64,000 bases of DNA from Proteocatella sp041738345 (GTDB lineage Bacteria > Bacillota > Clostridia > Peptostreptococcales > Filifactoraceae), in NCBI GenBank assembly GCA_041738345.1, contig JBGSPX010000059.1, forward strand, positions 235,277-299,276. The letters are read 5' to 3'. Positions 42,070-50,828 of this stretch are shown here, piece after piece. A program made the position numbers and the translations under genes. The notes below the pieces were generated by a model. The model was not told the origin of the DNA and did no database searches. It worked only from the letters and a program-made list of their open reading frames with translations. How positions within the stretch are numbered: the stretch's first letter is position 1; the number at the start of each line of letters is the position of its first letter.

Positions 42070-43434
42070 TTAGAATTTTTCTAAATATCTTTTGCGTTTA
42101 CGCACAAAGGTCGAAGCATCCATTCCTAAGCTTTCTGCCGCAGCTCTTACATTTTTATATTCTTCATAAGCCGCACTTATATATTCATATTCTATTTCTT
42201 CTACAATATCCTTTAGATTTTTACTACTTCTAAGCACTAAATTCACATCTTTTTTCTCTGACATAGGAAGCTCACTCGAATAAATCTGCTCCCTACTGCT
42301 TATAATTAGTGCTCTTTCCACTACATTTACGAGTTCCCTTATATTCCCCGGCCAAGAGTAAGCTTTTAGAAGTTCTATTGCCTCTTTTGTAAAGCTCTTA
42401 CTAAAGCGATATTTCTTATTGGCTTTTTCTGTAAATATATTTACCAAAGGCTCTATATCATCTATTCGCTCTCTAAGTGGCGGGATTGTTATCGGAAATA
42501 CTACTAGACGATAATACAAATCCTCTCTAAAAGACTTATCTTTTACCATCTCCTTTAAATCCCTATTTGTAGCCGCAATCACTCTGACATCTATTGCAAT
42601 TGATTTAGGACTTCCTACTCGTTTTATTTCCTTTTCTTGAAGCACTCTAAGGATTTTTGACTGCATTTCTAGTGGAAGCTCACCTATTTCATCTAAAAAT
42701 ATAGTTCCCTTATCCGCAAGTTCAAATAACCCCATTTTTCCATTTTTATCTGCACCTGTAAATGCGCCGCCTTCATATCCAAAGAGTTCACTTTCTATTA
42801 AATTTTGAGGTATTGCCGCACAATTTACTTTTATAAATCGCTCTTTATTTCTGCTACTATTGCTATATATGTATTCTGCAAATACCTCTTTCCCAACACC
42901 TGTTTCTCCAAATAGAATTACTGGTGTATCAAGATTTGAAACCTTATTAGCTAGATGAAGTACATTTAATGTATTTTTATCTACAGCTACAAGCCCTTCA
43001 TTCTTTGCCATTTTAGATTTTATTATTTCAAGTTCTGCATTTAACTTTGAGGTATGCCTTTCTTTTTCTTCCATTTCCTCTCTTAAACGATATATCTCTG
43101 TAATATCCCGTACATTTGTGACTACCATTATTACGTTCCCCTCACTGTCAAATACAGGGGAGCTGCTTATTATCGCTCGCTTTCCAGTCTTAAATTCCTG
43201 ACATAGAGTGACCGATTTTTTATTTTTTATCGCAATTATAGAGCCTGATTTAGAAATCACCTTATTTTTCACAAGGTCTTTCATATTCTTGTCTAAAACT
43301 TCATCTCGTCTTAGCCCCGTTATAGTTTCATAGGCACGATTAAGCTTTATCGTATTAGCCTCTCCATCTGTTATATAAATGCCATCAAATGAATTTTCAA
43401 GCACCGCATCTAAGGTTAACTCGTTATCATTCAT
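42070..43434 (-). CDS. Sigma-54-dependent transcriptional activator (PAS-AAA+-HTH)
   Basis: 454 residues. PAS domain (~5-110) of the NSFDGIYITDGEANT type, a short coiled coil, then the AAA+ domain: Walker A GETGVGKE, the sigma-54 contact loop GAFTGA, Walker B GTIFLDEIGELP, and the arginine-finger region. C-terminal Fis-type helix-turn-helix: RAAAESLGMDASTFVRKRKRY. Start ATG at 43434 lies one base after the nifU-like stop; a GTG at 43446 overlaps that gene. The three GTTGC-N6-GCAAC sites lie just downstream of its stop and in front of the abfD sigma-54 promoter, so it most probably activates abfD-abfT-permease. The PAS ligand (e.g. 4-hydroxybutyrate) is not known. Confidence 0.92.
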   Translation of the reverse strand: MNDNELTLDAVLENSFDGIYITDGEANTIKLNRAYETITGLRRDEVLDKNMKDLVKNKVISKSGSIIAIKNKKSVTLCQEFKTGKRAIISSSPVFDSEGNVIMVVTNVRDITEIYRLREEMEEKERHTSKLNAELEIIKSKMAKNEGLVAVDKNTLNVLHLANKVSNLDTPVILFGETGVGKEVFAEYIYSNSSRNKERFIKVNCAAIPQNLIESELFGYEGGAFTGADKNGKMGLFELADKGTIFLDEIGELPLEMQSKILRVLQEKEIKRVGSPKSIAIDVRVIAATNRDLKEMVKDKSFREDLYYRLVVFPITIPPLRERIDDIEPLVNIFTEKANKKYRFSKSFTKEAIELLKAYSWPGNIRELVNVVERALIISSREQIYSSELPMSEKKDVNLVLRSSKNLKDIVEEIEYEYISAAYEEYKNVRAAAESLGMDASTFVRKRKRYLEKF

Positions 43435-43435
43435 A

Positions 43436-43711
43436 TTACTTTCCACTCAAAATTTCTCTTGCCGCTGCAAGCAGATCTTCACTGACACCCGTTACTAGCA
43501 CAACTTCTGTTATTTGAGGAAATGCCGCTTTAACCTCTTTCGTCACTATCTCTTCTACATCTGAAGATGCCGCTGCACACTGACTGCACGCTCCTAGCAT
43601 TTTTACCTTTAATATCCCGTCTTCTAATGATACAACTTGTATTCCGCCACCATGGTTGGCAAATAGAGGTCTTACTTTTTGATCCAATAGTATTTCTATT
43701 TCTGACATCAT
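43436..43711 (-). CDS. NifU-like Fe-S cluster scaffold/carrier
   Basis: 91 residues, equal to the C-terminal domain of NifU (Nfu). The thiol motif CSQC in GACSQCAAASSDVEE and the ANHGGGIQVVSLEDG strand are typical. It would carry [4Fe-4S] clusters to target proteins, possibly AbfD. Start codon is one of two adjacent ATGs (43711, 43708) behind AGGAGGAAAAATTT. It is followed directly by the sigma-54 activator gene and preceded by a 20-bp palindrome. Confidence 0.88.
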   Translation of the reverse strand: MMSEIEILLDQKVRPLFANHGGGIQVVSLEDGILKVKMLGACSQCAAASSDVEEIVTKEVKAAFPQITEVVLVTGVSEDLLAAAREILSGK

Positions 43712-43730
43712 AAATTTTTCCTCCTATGTA

Positions 43731-43752
43731 AATAGGGAGTAAACTCCCTATT
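43731..43752. other. 22-bp palindrome between DUF1846 and nifU-like genes
   Basis: AATAGGGAGT (43731-43740) and ACTCCCTATT (43743-43752) are perfect inverted arms with a two-base centre. It is four bases from the DUF1846 stop and ~10 bases ahead of the nifU ribosome site. No T-run follows, so it is more likely an RNA stability or processing hairpin or a repressor site than a terminator. Confidence 0.55.
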
Positions 43753-43754
43753 GT

Positions 43755-45254
43755 TTAAATATAATATAAATTTTCTGTTGGGAAATGAGGGTCTGCCGTA
43801 ACATCTATCCCTAATTTTCCATATGTCTGATCATCATTTTTACTTAAAATCGTAGTTGAATGGGCCTGTGTCCCATTAAGCTCTCCAAGCTTAGTAAGCG
43901 CCGCTTTAGCTACTGGATTTGTAGTCGCACTTATCGTAAGCGCTATAAGCACTTCTTCGCATGAAAGTAATGTATTTCTGTCAGAAAGTATCTTTTCTTT
44001 TAAATTCATAATAGGCTCTAATATTTCTGGCGCTATAAGATGAATTGAATCATCTAGATTTGCAAAATATTTTATAGCATTTAGTAGTACCGCTGCGGCT
44101 GCATCCATTATATTTGTTTTTCTGCCTGTAACTATAGTGCCCTCTTTAAGCTCTAACGCTACTGCTGGATATACATCTACATTTTGACATTTGAAGGCTT
44201 CTGATTTTTTTCTCGCTGGCGCTACACATTTTCTATCTGATTCTTTTAAATTAAGTTCTTCCATTATAAGTTTAGCTCTATCAGACGTTTCTCTATCCAC
44301 ATAGCCTTTTTTATATTCACAAGCAGTTTTGAAATATCTTCTTATAATTTCTTGTTTAGAAGCTTCCTTTATTATATCATCATCTATAATGCCGCATGAG
44401 ATTCTATTCACACCCATATCTGTAGGTGATTGATATACTGATTCTTCACCCGTAATTTTTTCGATTATTCGTTTTAATACTGGAAACGCTTCTATATCTC
44501 TGTTATAATTTACCGCTTTTTCTCCATATGCATCCAAGTGGAAAGAATCAATCATATTTACATCCTTTAAATCCACCGTTGCTGACTCATATGCTATATT
44601 TAACGGATGCTTTAGTGGCACATTCCAAACAGGGAAAGTCTCAAATTTTGAATATCCTGCTTCTTTGCCTCGCTTATGCTCATGGTATAGTTGACTAAGG
44701 CATGTAGCTAACTTTCCACTTCCTGGTCCTGGTGCGGTTACTACAACTATAGGCTTAGTCGTTTCTATATATGGATTTTTCCCATAACCATCTTCACTAA
44801 CTATTGTATCTACATCTGTAGGGTAGCCCTTAGTTGCTCTATGTTTATACACCTTGATGCCTCTTCGCTTTAGCTTGTTCATAAACACTGTCACCGATGG
44901 CTGATCGTTGTATCTTGTAATTACTACGCTGTTAACCTCAAGTTCATTTCCTCTTAAATCGTCTATTAATCTAAATACGTCCATATCGTAAGTTATTCCA
45001 AAATCTCCTCTGATTTTGTTTCGCTCGATATCTCCTGCATACACACAAATTACTACTTCTACTTTTTCTTTAAGCTTGTTCAATAGCTTTATCTTTGCAT
45101 TTTCGTCAAATCCCGGCAAGACACGTTTTGCATGCATATCATACATAAGCTTTCCGCCAAACTCTAAATACAACTTATCGTAGTTGTTTACTCTTTCCAA
45201 GATATACTTAGATTGCTCCTCTAAATATTTTAAATGATCGAACCCGATTTTCAT
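43755..45254 (-). CDS. DUF1846 family protein
   Basis: 499 residues, cytoplasmic. Start ATG at 45254 follows ACAGGAGGAAGT; a longer frame from 45317 has no such site. The sequence MKIGFDHLKYLEEQSKYILE and blocks VVTAPGPGSGKLATCLSQLY, DMGVNRISCGIIDDDIIKEA and GRKTNIMDAAAAVLLNAIKY identify the DUF1846 family. GPGSGK looks like a phosphate-binding loop, so ATP binding is possible. The family is common in Firmicutes but has no established function. Probably first gene of a unit with the NifU-like and sigma-54 activator genes. Confidence 0.88.
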   Translation of the reverse strand: MKIGFDHLKYLEEQSKYILERVNNYDKLYLEFGGKLMYDMHAKRVLPGFDENAKIKLLNKLKEKVEVVICVYAGDIERNKIRGDFGITYDMDVFRLIDDLRGNELEVNSVVITRYNDQPSVTVFMNKLKRRGIKVYKHRATKGYPTDVDTIVSEDGYGKNPYIETTKPIVVVTAPGPGSGKLATCLSQLYHEHKRGKEAGYSKFETFPVWNVPLKHPLNIAYESATVDLKDVNMIDSFHLDAYGEKAVNYNRDIEAFPVLKRIIEKITGEESVYQSPTDMGVNRISCGIIDDDIIKEASKQEIIRRYFKTACEYKKGYVDRETSDRAKLIMEELNLKESDRKCVAPARKKSEAFKCQNVDVYPAVALELKEGTIVTGRKTNIMDAAAAVLLNAIKYFANLDDSIHLIAPEILEPIMNLKEKILSDRNTLLSCEEVLIALTISATTNPVAKAALTKLGELNGTQAHSTTILSKNDDQTYGKLGIDVTADPHFPTENLYYI

Positions 45255-45544
45255 ACTTCCTCCTGTTTTCGCACGCAAATAATCAATGTTTTTATGATAC
45301 CACAATTCCAAGGTCAAATCAATAATGCATCCTTTCCTATTTATATATTAAACAATTTTATTTTTGATATTTTTTTAACCAAGACTTACTATTAAAATAG
45401 CTTTATTTAAAGCTAGATTAAGTTTAAAGTCACAATAACGTTTTCCATTAATTATACATTAAAATATCGTTTGCCAAAGATTTAACATTTTGAAAAATTT
45501 TCAATTTAATAAAAATTTGTCTTTCCATATAAAACAATCTGTGG

Positions 45545-45656
45545 TATTATTGATAATACATAGTACATATACATATTAGAGCAGTGTTTTGGCACTATTT
45601 ACTTATTATTTTATTATATCAAACTACATTAATTCACACTTAAAATGTATATGTAC
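45545..45656 (+). promoter_or_regulatory. Promoter and structured leader of sstT
   Basis: An extended -10 element TGGTATTAT (-10 at 45545-45550) gives a start near 45557 with a weak -35 (TTTCCA). GTACATATACAT (45563-45574) is perfectly complementary to ATGTATATGTAC (45645-45656), enclosing 70 bases with a small inner AGTG/CACT hairpin. The ribosome site AAGGAGG is at 45674-45680, outside the stem. The remaining gap 45255-45544 is A+T rich and shows nothing else recognisable. Confidence 0.5.
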
Positions 45657-45689
45657 ATCGTTTTTTATATTTTAAGGAGGAATATTATT

Positions 45690-46928
45690 ATGAAGGAATT
45701 CATGAAAAAGTGGAATAGCATGAGTATCGTAAAAAGAATCTTTGTAGGTCTTATTATCGGTATTGTATTAGCGGTTACTATTCCAGAGAAAGTAAGCGGT
45801 ATCGTTATTTTTGGTTCATTATTTGTAGGTGCATTGAAAGCGATTGCTCCAATATTGGTATTTTTCTTGGTTGCATCTGCAATCTCTCAACATAAGCATG
45901 GTCAAGAAACTAATATGAAATCTATAATCGTGCTATACTTACTAGGAACTTTCCTTGCAGGACTTATTGCAGTTATTGCAAGCTTTATGTTCCCAGTTAC
46001 GCTTACACTTGCTGAAGGTGTAGACAGCATAACGCCTCCAGGCGGAGTTGTTGAAGTACTAAAAGCGCTTCTTATGAACGTTGTAGATAACCCAGTTAAG
46101 GCTCTATTCAATGCAAACTACATTGGAATACTTGCTTGGGGAGTAGTTTTTGGACTTGCTATCAAACATGCAGCTGATTCTACTAAACTAGTATTTTCAA
46201 ATGTTGCTGATGCACTTGCTGAAATGGTTAGATGGGTAATAAACTTTGCTCCAATAGGTATCATGGGTCTTGTATTTGACTCTATAGCTACAAGCGGTAT
46301 AGAATCACTTCTAAACTATGGATATCTTCTTGCAGTACTTGTAGGAGTTATGGTTTTCGTAGCACTTGTAGTAAACCCTATAATAACATTTGTTTACATT
46401 CGTCAAAATCCATACCCACTTGTATTCAAGTGTTTAAGAGAAAGTGGATTAACTGCATTCTTTACTCGTAGTTCAGCAGCTAATATCCCAGTTAATATGG
46501 AACTTTGCGAAAAGTTAGGTCTTGATAAAGATACTTACTCTGTATCAATCCCACTTGGCGCTACTATAAACATGGCAGGTGCAGCAGTTACTATATCTGT
46601 ACTTGCACTTGCAGCGGTTCATACTTTAGGAATTACAGTAGATATTCCTACAGCAATAATCCTAAGTGTACTTTCTGCAGTTAGTGCATGTGGTGCTTCT
46701 GGAGTTGCTGGTGGATCACTTCTTCTTATCCCTCTAGCTTGTAGCTTATTTGGTATTCCAAATGATGTTGCAATGCAGGTTGTTGGAGTTGGTTTCATTG
46801 TTGGAGTAATCCAAGATTCATGTGAAACTGCACTTAACTCTTCAACAGACGTTCTATTTACAGCTACTGCTGAATTTGGAAAAATGCGTAAAGAAGGAAA
46901 ACCTGTTGTTATAAATACTAAAGCTTAA
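45690..46928 (+). CDS. sstT: Serine/threonine:Na+ symporter
   Basis: 412 residues from the ATG after AAGGAGGAATATTATT; in-frame ATGs at 45645 and 45651 have no ribosome site. Dicarboxylate/amino acid:cation symporter family (DAACS) with eight helices and two re-entrant hairpins. The signature FFTRSSAANIPVNMELCEKLG (serine-rich HP1 region) and SIPLGATINMAGAAVTI (helix 7), then the VSACGASGVAGGSLLLIPLAC (HP2) are all SstT-like. Supplies serine or threonine as energy source, fitting an amino-acid-fermenting lifestyle. Ends in a strong terminator. Confidence 0.93.
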   Translation: MKEFMKKWNSMSIVKRIFVGLIIGIVLAVTIPEKVSGIVIFGSLFVGALKAIAPILVFFLVASAISQHKHGQETNMKSIIVLYLLGTFLAGLIAVIASFMFPVTLTLAEGVDSITPPGGVVEVLKALLMNVVDNPVKALFNANYIGILAWGVVFGLAIKHAADSTKLVFSNVADALAEMVRWVINFAPIGIMGLVFDSIATSGIESLLNYGYLLAVLVGVMVFVALVVNPIITFVYIRQNPYPLVFKCLRESGLTAFFTRSSAANIPVNMELCEKLGLDKDTYSVSIPLGATINMAGAAVTISVLALAAVHTLGITVDIPTAIILSVLSAVSACGASGVAGGSLLLIPLACSLFGIPNDVAMQVVGVGFIVGVIQDSCETALNSSTDVLFTATAEFGKMRKEGKPVVINTKA

Positions 46929-46959
46929 TAAAAACTTAAAAAATAATGAAGTTTTAAAA

Positions 46960-46990
46960 AAAATGGAGAGCGAAAGCTCTCCATTTTTTC
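46960..46990 (+). terminator. Terminator of sstT
   Basis: AAATGGAGAGC pairs with GCTCTCCATTT around a GAAA loop (46961-46986), followed by T residues to 46989. The A-run on the left could let it serve the minus-strand gene as well. Confidence 0.88.
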
Positions 46991-47016
46991 GCCTTAAATC
47001 TGAATATGATAGGCTT

Positions 47017-50000
47017 TTATTTATTTATTAATTCAGTTTTTACAAGTAAATTTCTTATTGCTGTAGCTGCCTCTGCATAAGTAAATATACCCTTTGGCTC
47101 TATTTTATCTACTGTTCTTCCATTAAATACCCCTGAGCCTATCGTACTTTGTACTGCACTGTATGCCCATTTTGAAACACTTCCCTTATCTTTATACTTA
47201 GATATTCTAGCTTTATCTATGTTGTCTAGCTGCGTTATTTGCATAGCTTTGGCATACATACTCATTGCTTCTTCTCTTGTAATAGTTTCATTTGGTCTAA
47301 AGGTTCCATCTGGGTATCCATTTATAATCCCATATTCTGAAGCTATCGCTATCGCGTCTGCTAGGCTATTATTTAGCTCTATATCCCTAAACGGCTTGCT
47401 CTTAACGCTATTCGTTCTATAAATACCAATTGCCTTTGTTATATACTCTGCAAAATCTCCACGTGTTATCGCTTTATTCGGCTCAAAAGAATCAATATCC
47501 TTTATTATAAGTCTTGATGCCATATCATTTACTGGTGCTTTTGCCCAATGTTTTTCCACTGATTTAACTTCTATAGGATTCCAAATCACAGAGTATTTAG
47601 AGTTTGTTAGTGAGTTTAAGCGTGCATAATATTTTCCATCTCTAACAAATACAGTTGTTGGAATATGGGAAAAGGTTCCATCTTCGTTATATACAATTCC
47701 TGTAGTTATTTTTGTAGGGTCTATGCCTTCTGGTATCTCAAATTCTCTTTGTACATATTGATTAAACTTAGATATCGTTACAGATTTAGAACTGCCCTCT
47801 CCTGAAACTTTCTTAGCTGTAATTGTAAATTCTACTGGTTTTAACACAAGCTGATAGTTATTTTTTTCTGCGTTTGAAGCTATCTCTTTAAATACTGCAT
47901 CCGTTACCTTATCCATACTTATTTGAATCTCAAGATTTTGTAATTCAGATTTATCCATATTTAAAGTCTTTGCAAGTTCATCAATATTGATTTCCTTAGC
48001 TGGAATTGTATAGCTTATATTCTGTGATACAAGTGATAGCTTGAAGTCGTTTTCATCCATCTTTTTAATACTATCTCCATTTAAAGATGTTAGTATACGA
48101 TTTGCGCCACTTGTTAGTATTGGTACCTCTACTACATTTTCACGTCCAGCTACCGCTGGTTGGTTAATAATAGCGTCTATCTTTTGGTTAATAATTTTAG
48201 TATCAACCTTTACTTCAACTTGCTTAATTCCCTGCTGCTCAGTAACATACTCTGTACCTGCCACTTGTTTTTCCCCATTAACTATTACAATTACACCACT
48301 TTCAGAAGTTTTTGGTGCCGTCGGTGCAGTAGCTCCGCCGCCTCCTCCTGAACCACCAGAACCGCCTGAGCTTGCTGCTACTACAGCTGTTGTATACGGA
48401 CTTAGTTCCGCTGTTCCTGTCGTAGTTCCTGTCGTTGCTACTGGTGTTACTTCAAAACTTATATATTTTCCTAAATCTGCGGCTTGAAGTGTGTATGTTT
48501 TTGCTGTAGCTCCTGCAATCTCAGTTTTTCCAGTCCCTGAATTATTATCTGCTCTATACCATTTAAAGGTTGATGTGCCTTCTACATCACTCTCTGCATC
48601 TGCATAAGTGTAGTTTCCTGTTAATACCTCTCCTACTTTTGCAGTTCCACCTACAGTTACTGTGCTTGCCGTTGGTGGCGTTTGTGCTGCATCTACCGCT
48701 ACAACCTCTGCTGTATACAAGCTTAGTTCCGCTGTTCCTGTCGTAGTTCCTGTCGCGGCTACTGGTATTACTTCAAAACTTATATATTTTCCTAAATCTG
48801 CGGCTTGAAGTGTGTAGGTTTTTGCATTTGCTCCTGCAATCTCAGTTTTTCCAGTCCCTGAATTAGTATCTGCTCTATACCATTTAAAGGTCGATACTCC
48901 CTCTACATCACTTTCTGCATCTCCATAAGTGTAGTTTCCTGTTAATACCTCTCCTACTTTTGTTGTTCCAGTTACGGTTACACTACCTGCTGTTGGTGCC
49001 GTTTGTGCTGCCGATGCTACTAAAACCTCTGTTGTATACGCGCTTAATTCCGCTGTTCCTGTCGTAGTTCCTGTCGCAGCTACTGGTGTTACTTCAAAGC
49101 TTATATATTTCCCTAAATCCGCCGCTTGTAGTGTATACGTCTTTGCATTTGCTCCTGCAATCTCAGTTTTTCCACTTCCTGAATTATCAGTTGCTCTATA
49201 CCATTTAAAGGTTGATGTGCCTTCCACATCACTTTCTGCATCTGCATACGTATAGTTTCCTGTTAAGGTTTCTCCTACTTTCGCCGTTCCACTTACAGTT
49301 ACTGCGCTTGCTGTTGGTGGATTTTGTGCTACTGGAGCAGTCATGTTATCAACTGTAAAATTTTGTAATCTTAAATCCCAGTAATCAGTTGAAATCCAAG
49401 ATATGGAAAAGCTTTTTATCTCTTTATCTTTTATTTTGCTATTCCATTCGGGAAAATCTTCTTTAGTTATAGTAGAATCAGGATTCCCATTCAATATAAT
49501 AGGATTATTGTCTTTATCTATAACATTAAGAACTGTAGCCTTAGGAGTTGTTGAATTTAATAAAATATCCTCTAGTTCAAATTTATCAACACTGTTTATA
49601 TCTGCTGAAACTATAAATTTACTTTGACCTCCAAATTCATACATACTCATATCAATAGGTGACATACCTATATTTTGTTGTGAACCATTACGCTCCCCAC
49701 TTATAATAAACCACCCACCATTATGTTTTAACATTCCACTATTATCAGTAAAATTATAATAATTTGTATTTATTACCTCTATTCCCGTTGGCAGTGGAAG
49801 TAAATGTTTAAACTCTGATATTTTCTCTTTTATAAACGGTAGCTGACTTTCTATATCACCTACAACAGCTTCTAATATCCAATCTCCTGATAGCTCTGGA
49901 TTTCCTGTTCTATTTATAGATGCGGCAATATCTGCGCCTGTAATTTCTGCAAGTTTTCCAATAAAGGCCTTCCCGTTTTCGCCTTCTGCAATATTACAAC

Positions 50001-50808
50001 CAAATAATTGAATATCTCCATTTTGAGAAAGCTGTTTTCCAAGTGAATTCCAATAAGCTGATTCTTTTTCTAGATTTTCAACTGAGATTATTTTGTTTCC
50101 AAAACGAAGGATTCCACTTTCTCCATGCGATATTATATTTAAAGTATCTATAGTTCCCATAGTTTCAGCTTTTTCAAGTATTTCTTTTAATGCGGTTTGC
50201 TCATTATCTATAATTAAGATTTCTCCCTGTGATATGGAATCTCGAATAATTTGCCAATCTGGAATAGAGCTATCAATTACATTAAGCACCTTCATATTTT
50301 GATTTTTTGCTACTGGCACATCTGAATCAGAATCTATAACTAGACTGTTTTGAGAATTAGATTCTATTTCAGCCTTAGAATTTACAACTGTAAAATTAAT
50401 TGACGTTATTGGAGCACTATTATTCGTTTGAACAGATTTTTCCCCAATATAACTTTCTTCATCGATTACAACCTTATTATTTTGCTCTGCCTGCATTAGC
50501 ATTGCTGGAGTAACAGGTTCTGGAGTAAATCGTGCTTCTGCATTTACCATAGATGCATGCCCTTGAAGTACAAACATAACTGCAGCTATACTTACACAGC
50601 ATACGATTTGCTTGTATACTTTACTTCCACGAAAAGCATTTTTTATTCTTTTTAATAATGTTAGTTCATCTAAGTTTTCATGTTTATCTATCTTCTCTAA
50701 AAGCTCGATAAGTACATCTGTTTGCTTGCGATTCTCAATATATGTTTCTTCTATTTCATATTTGTTAAATAAAGTTTGTTGATACCCTGTAAATTTTTTT
50801 CTTTTCAT
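47017..50808 (-). CDS. SLH-anchored surface protein with DUF4347 domain and three tandem Ig-like repeats
   Basis: 1263 residues. Residues 1-60 are charged and cytoplasmic, followed by a signal/anchor helix (~65-90). DUF4347 domain ~178-330 (VIDSSIPDWQII, LNIISHGESGILRFG, IQLFGCNIAEGENGKAF, ELSGDWILE). Residues ~340-490 are beta-rich. Three 107-residue repeats (495-815) with the TLTGNYTYADAESDVEG core come next, a SSGGSGGSGGGGG linker, a beta-rich region and three SLH domains (~1085-1263; DIDSFEPNKAITRGDF, NGYPDGTFRPNETITREEA), which bind secondary cell-wall polymer. It begins 20 bp after the CysN fusion and so appears to be the last gene of the sulfate-activation operon. Confidence 0.88.
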   Translation of the reverse strand: MKRKKFTGYQQTLFNKYEIEETYIENRKQTDVLIELLEKIDKHENLDELTLLKRIKNAFRGSKVYKQIVCCVSIAAVMFVLQGHASMVNAEARFTPEPVTPAMLMQAEQNNKVVIDEESYIGEKSVQTNNSAPITSINFTVVNSKAEIESNSQNSLVIDSDSDVPVAKNQNMKVLNVIDSSIPDWQIIRDSISQGEILIIDNEQTALKEILEKAETMGTIDTLNIISHGESGILRFGNKIISVENLEKESAYWNSLGKQLSQNGDIQLFGCNIAEGENGKAFIGKLAEITGADIAASINRTGNPELSGDWILEAVVGDIESQLPFIKEKISEFKHLLPLPTGIEVINTNYYNFTDNSGMLKHNGGWFIISGERNGSQQNIGMSPIDMSMYEFGGQSKFIVSADINSVDKFELEDILLNSTTPKATVLNVIDKDNNPIILNGNPDSTITKEDFPEWNSKIKDKEIKSFSISWISTDYWDLRLQNFTVDNMTAPVAQNPPTASAVTVSGTAKVGETLTGNYTYADAESDVEGTSTFKWYRATDNSGSGKTEIAGANAKTYTLQAADLGKYISFEVTPVAATGTTTGTAELSAYTTEVLVASAAQTAPTAGSVTVTGTTKVGEVLTGNYTYGDAESDVEGVSTFKWYRADTNSGTGKTEIAGANAKTYTLQAADLGKYISFEVIPVAATGTTTGTAELSLYTAEVVAVDAAQTPPTASTVTVGGTAKVGEVLTGNYTYADAESDVEGTSTFKWYRADNNSGTGKTEIAGATAKTYTLQAADLGKYISFEVTPVATTGTTTGTAELSPYTTAVVAASSGGSGGSGGGGGATAPTAPKTSESGVIVIVNGEKQVAGTEYVTEQQGIKQVEVKVDTKIINQKIDAIINQPAVAGRENVVEVPILTSGANRILTSLNGDSIKKMDENDFKLSLVSQNISYTIPAKEINIDELAKTLNMDKSELQNLEIQISMDKVTDAVFKEIASNAEKNNYQLVLKPVEFTITAKKVSGEGSSKSVTISKFNQYVQREFEIPEGIDPTKITTGIVYNEDGTFSHIPTTVFVRDGKYYARLNSLTNSKYSVIWNPIEVKSVEKHWAKAPVNDMASRLIIKDIDSFEPNKAITRGDFAEYITKAIGIYRTNSVKSKPFRDIELNNSLADAIAIASEYGIINGYPDGTFRPNETITREEAMSMYAKAMQITQLDNIDKARISKYKDKGSVSKWAYSAVQSTIGSGVFNGRTVDKIEPKGIFTYAEAATAIRNLLVKTELINK
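48364..49326 (-). repeat. Three tandem 321-bp coding repeats
   Basis: Copies at 49326-49006, 49005-48685 and 48684-48364, each exactly 321 bp (107 residues). The marker CTTAGTTCCGCTGTTCCTGT (one change in the third) recurs at 48401, 48722 and 49043. Copies differ mainly near the ends and at a few codons, pointing to recent duplication and easy copy-number change. Confidence 0.92.
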
Positions 50809-50828
50809 TTTTATATCCCCTATACTAT

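Noticed and set aside
48041..48487. 148-codon plus-strand frame inside the SLH protein gene
   Set aside because: It is a mirror of low-complexity and repeat codons (Gly/Pro-rich opposite the Ser-Gly linker); no ribosome site.
48364..49326. Regular repeats considered as a CRISPR array
   Set aside because: The period is 321 bp, in frame and fully coding; there are no short repeat-spacer units and no cas genes.
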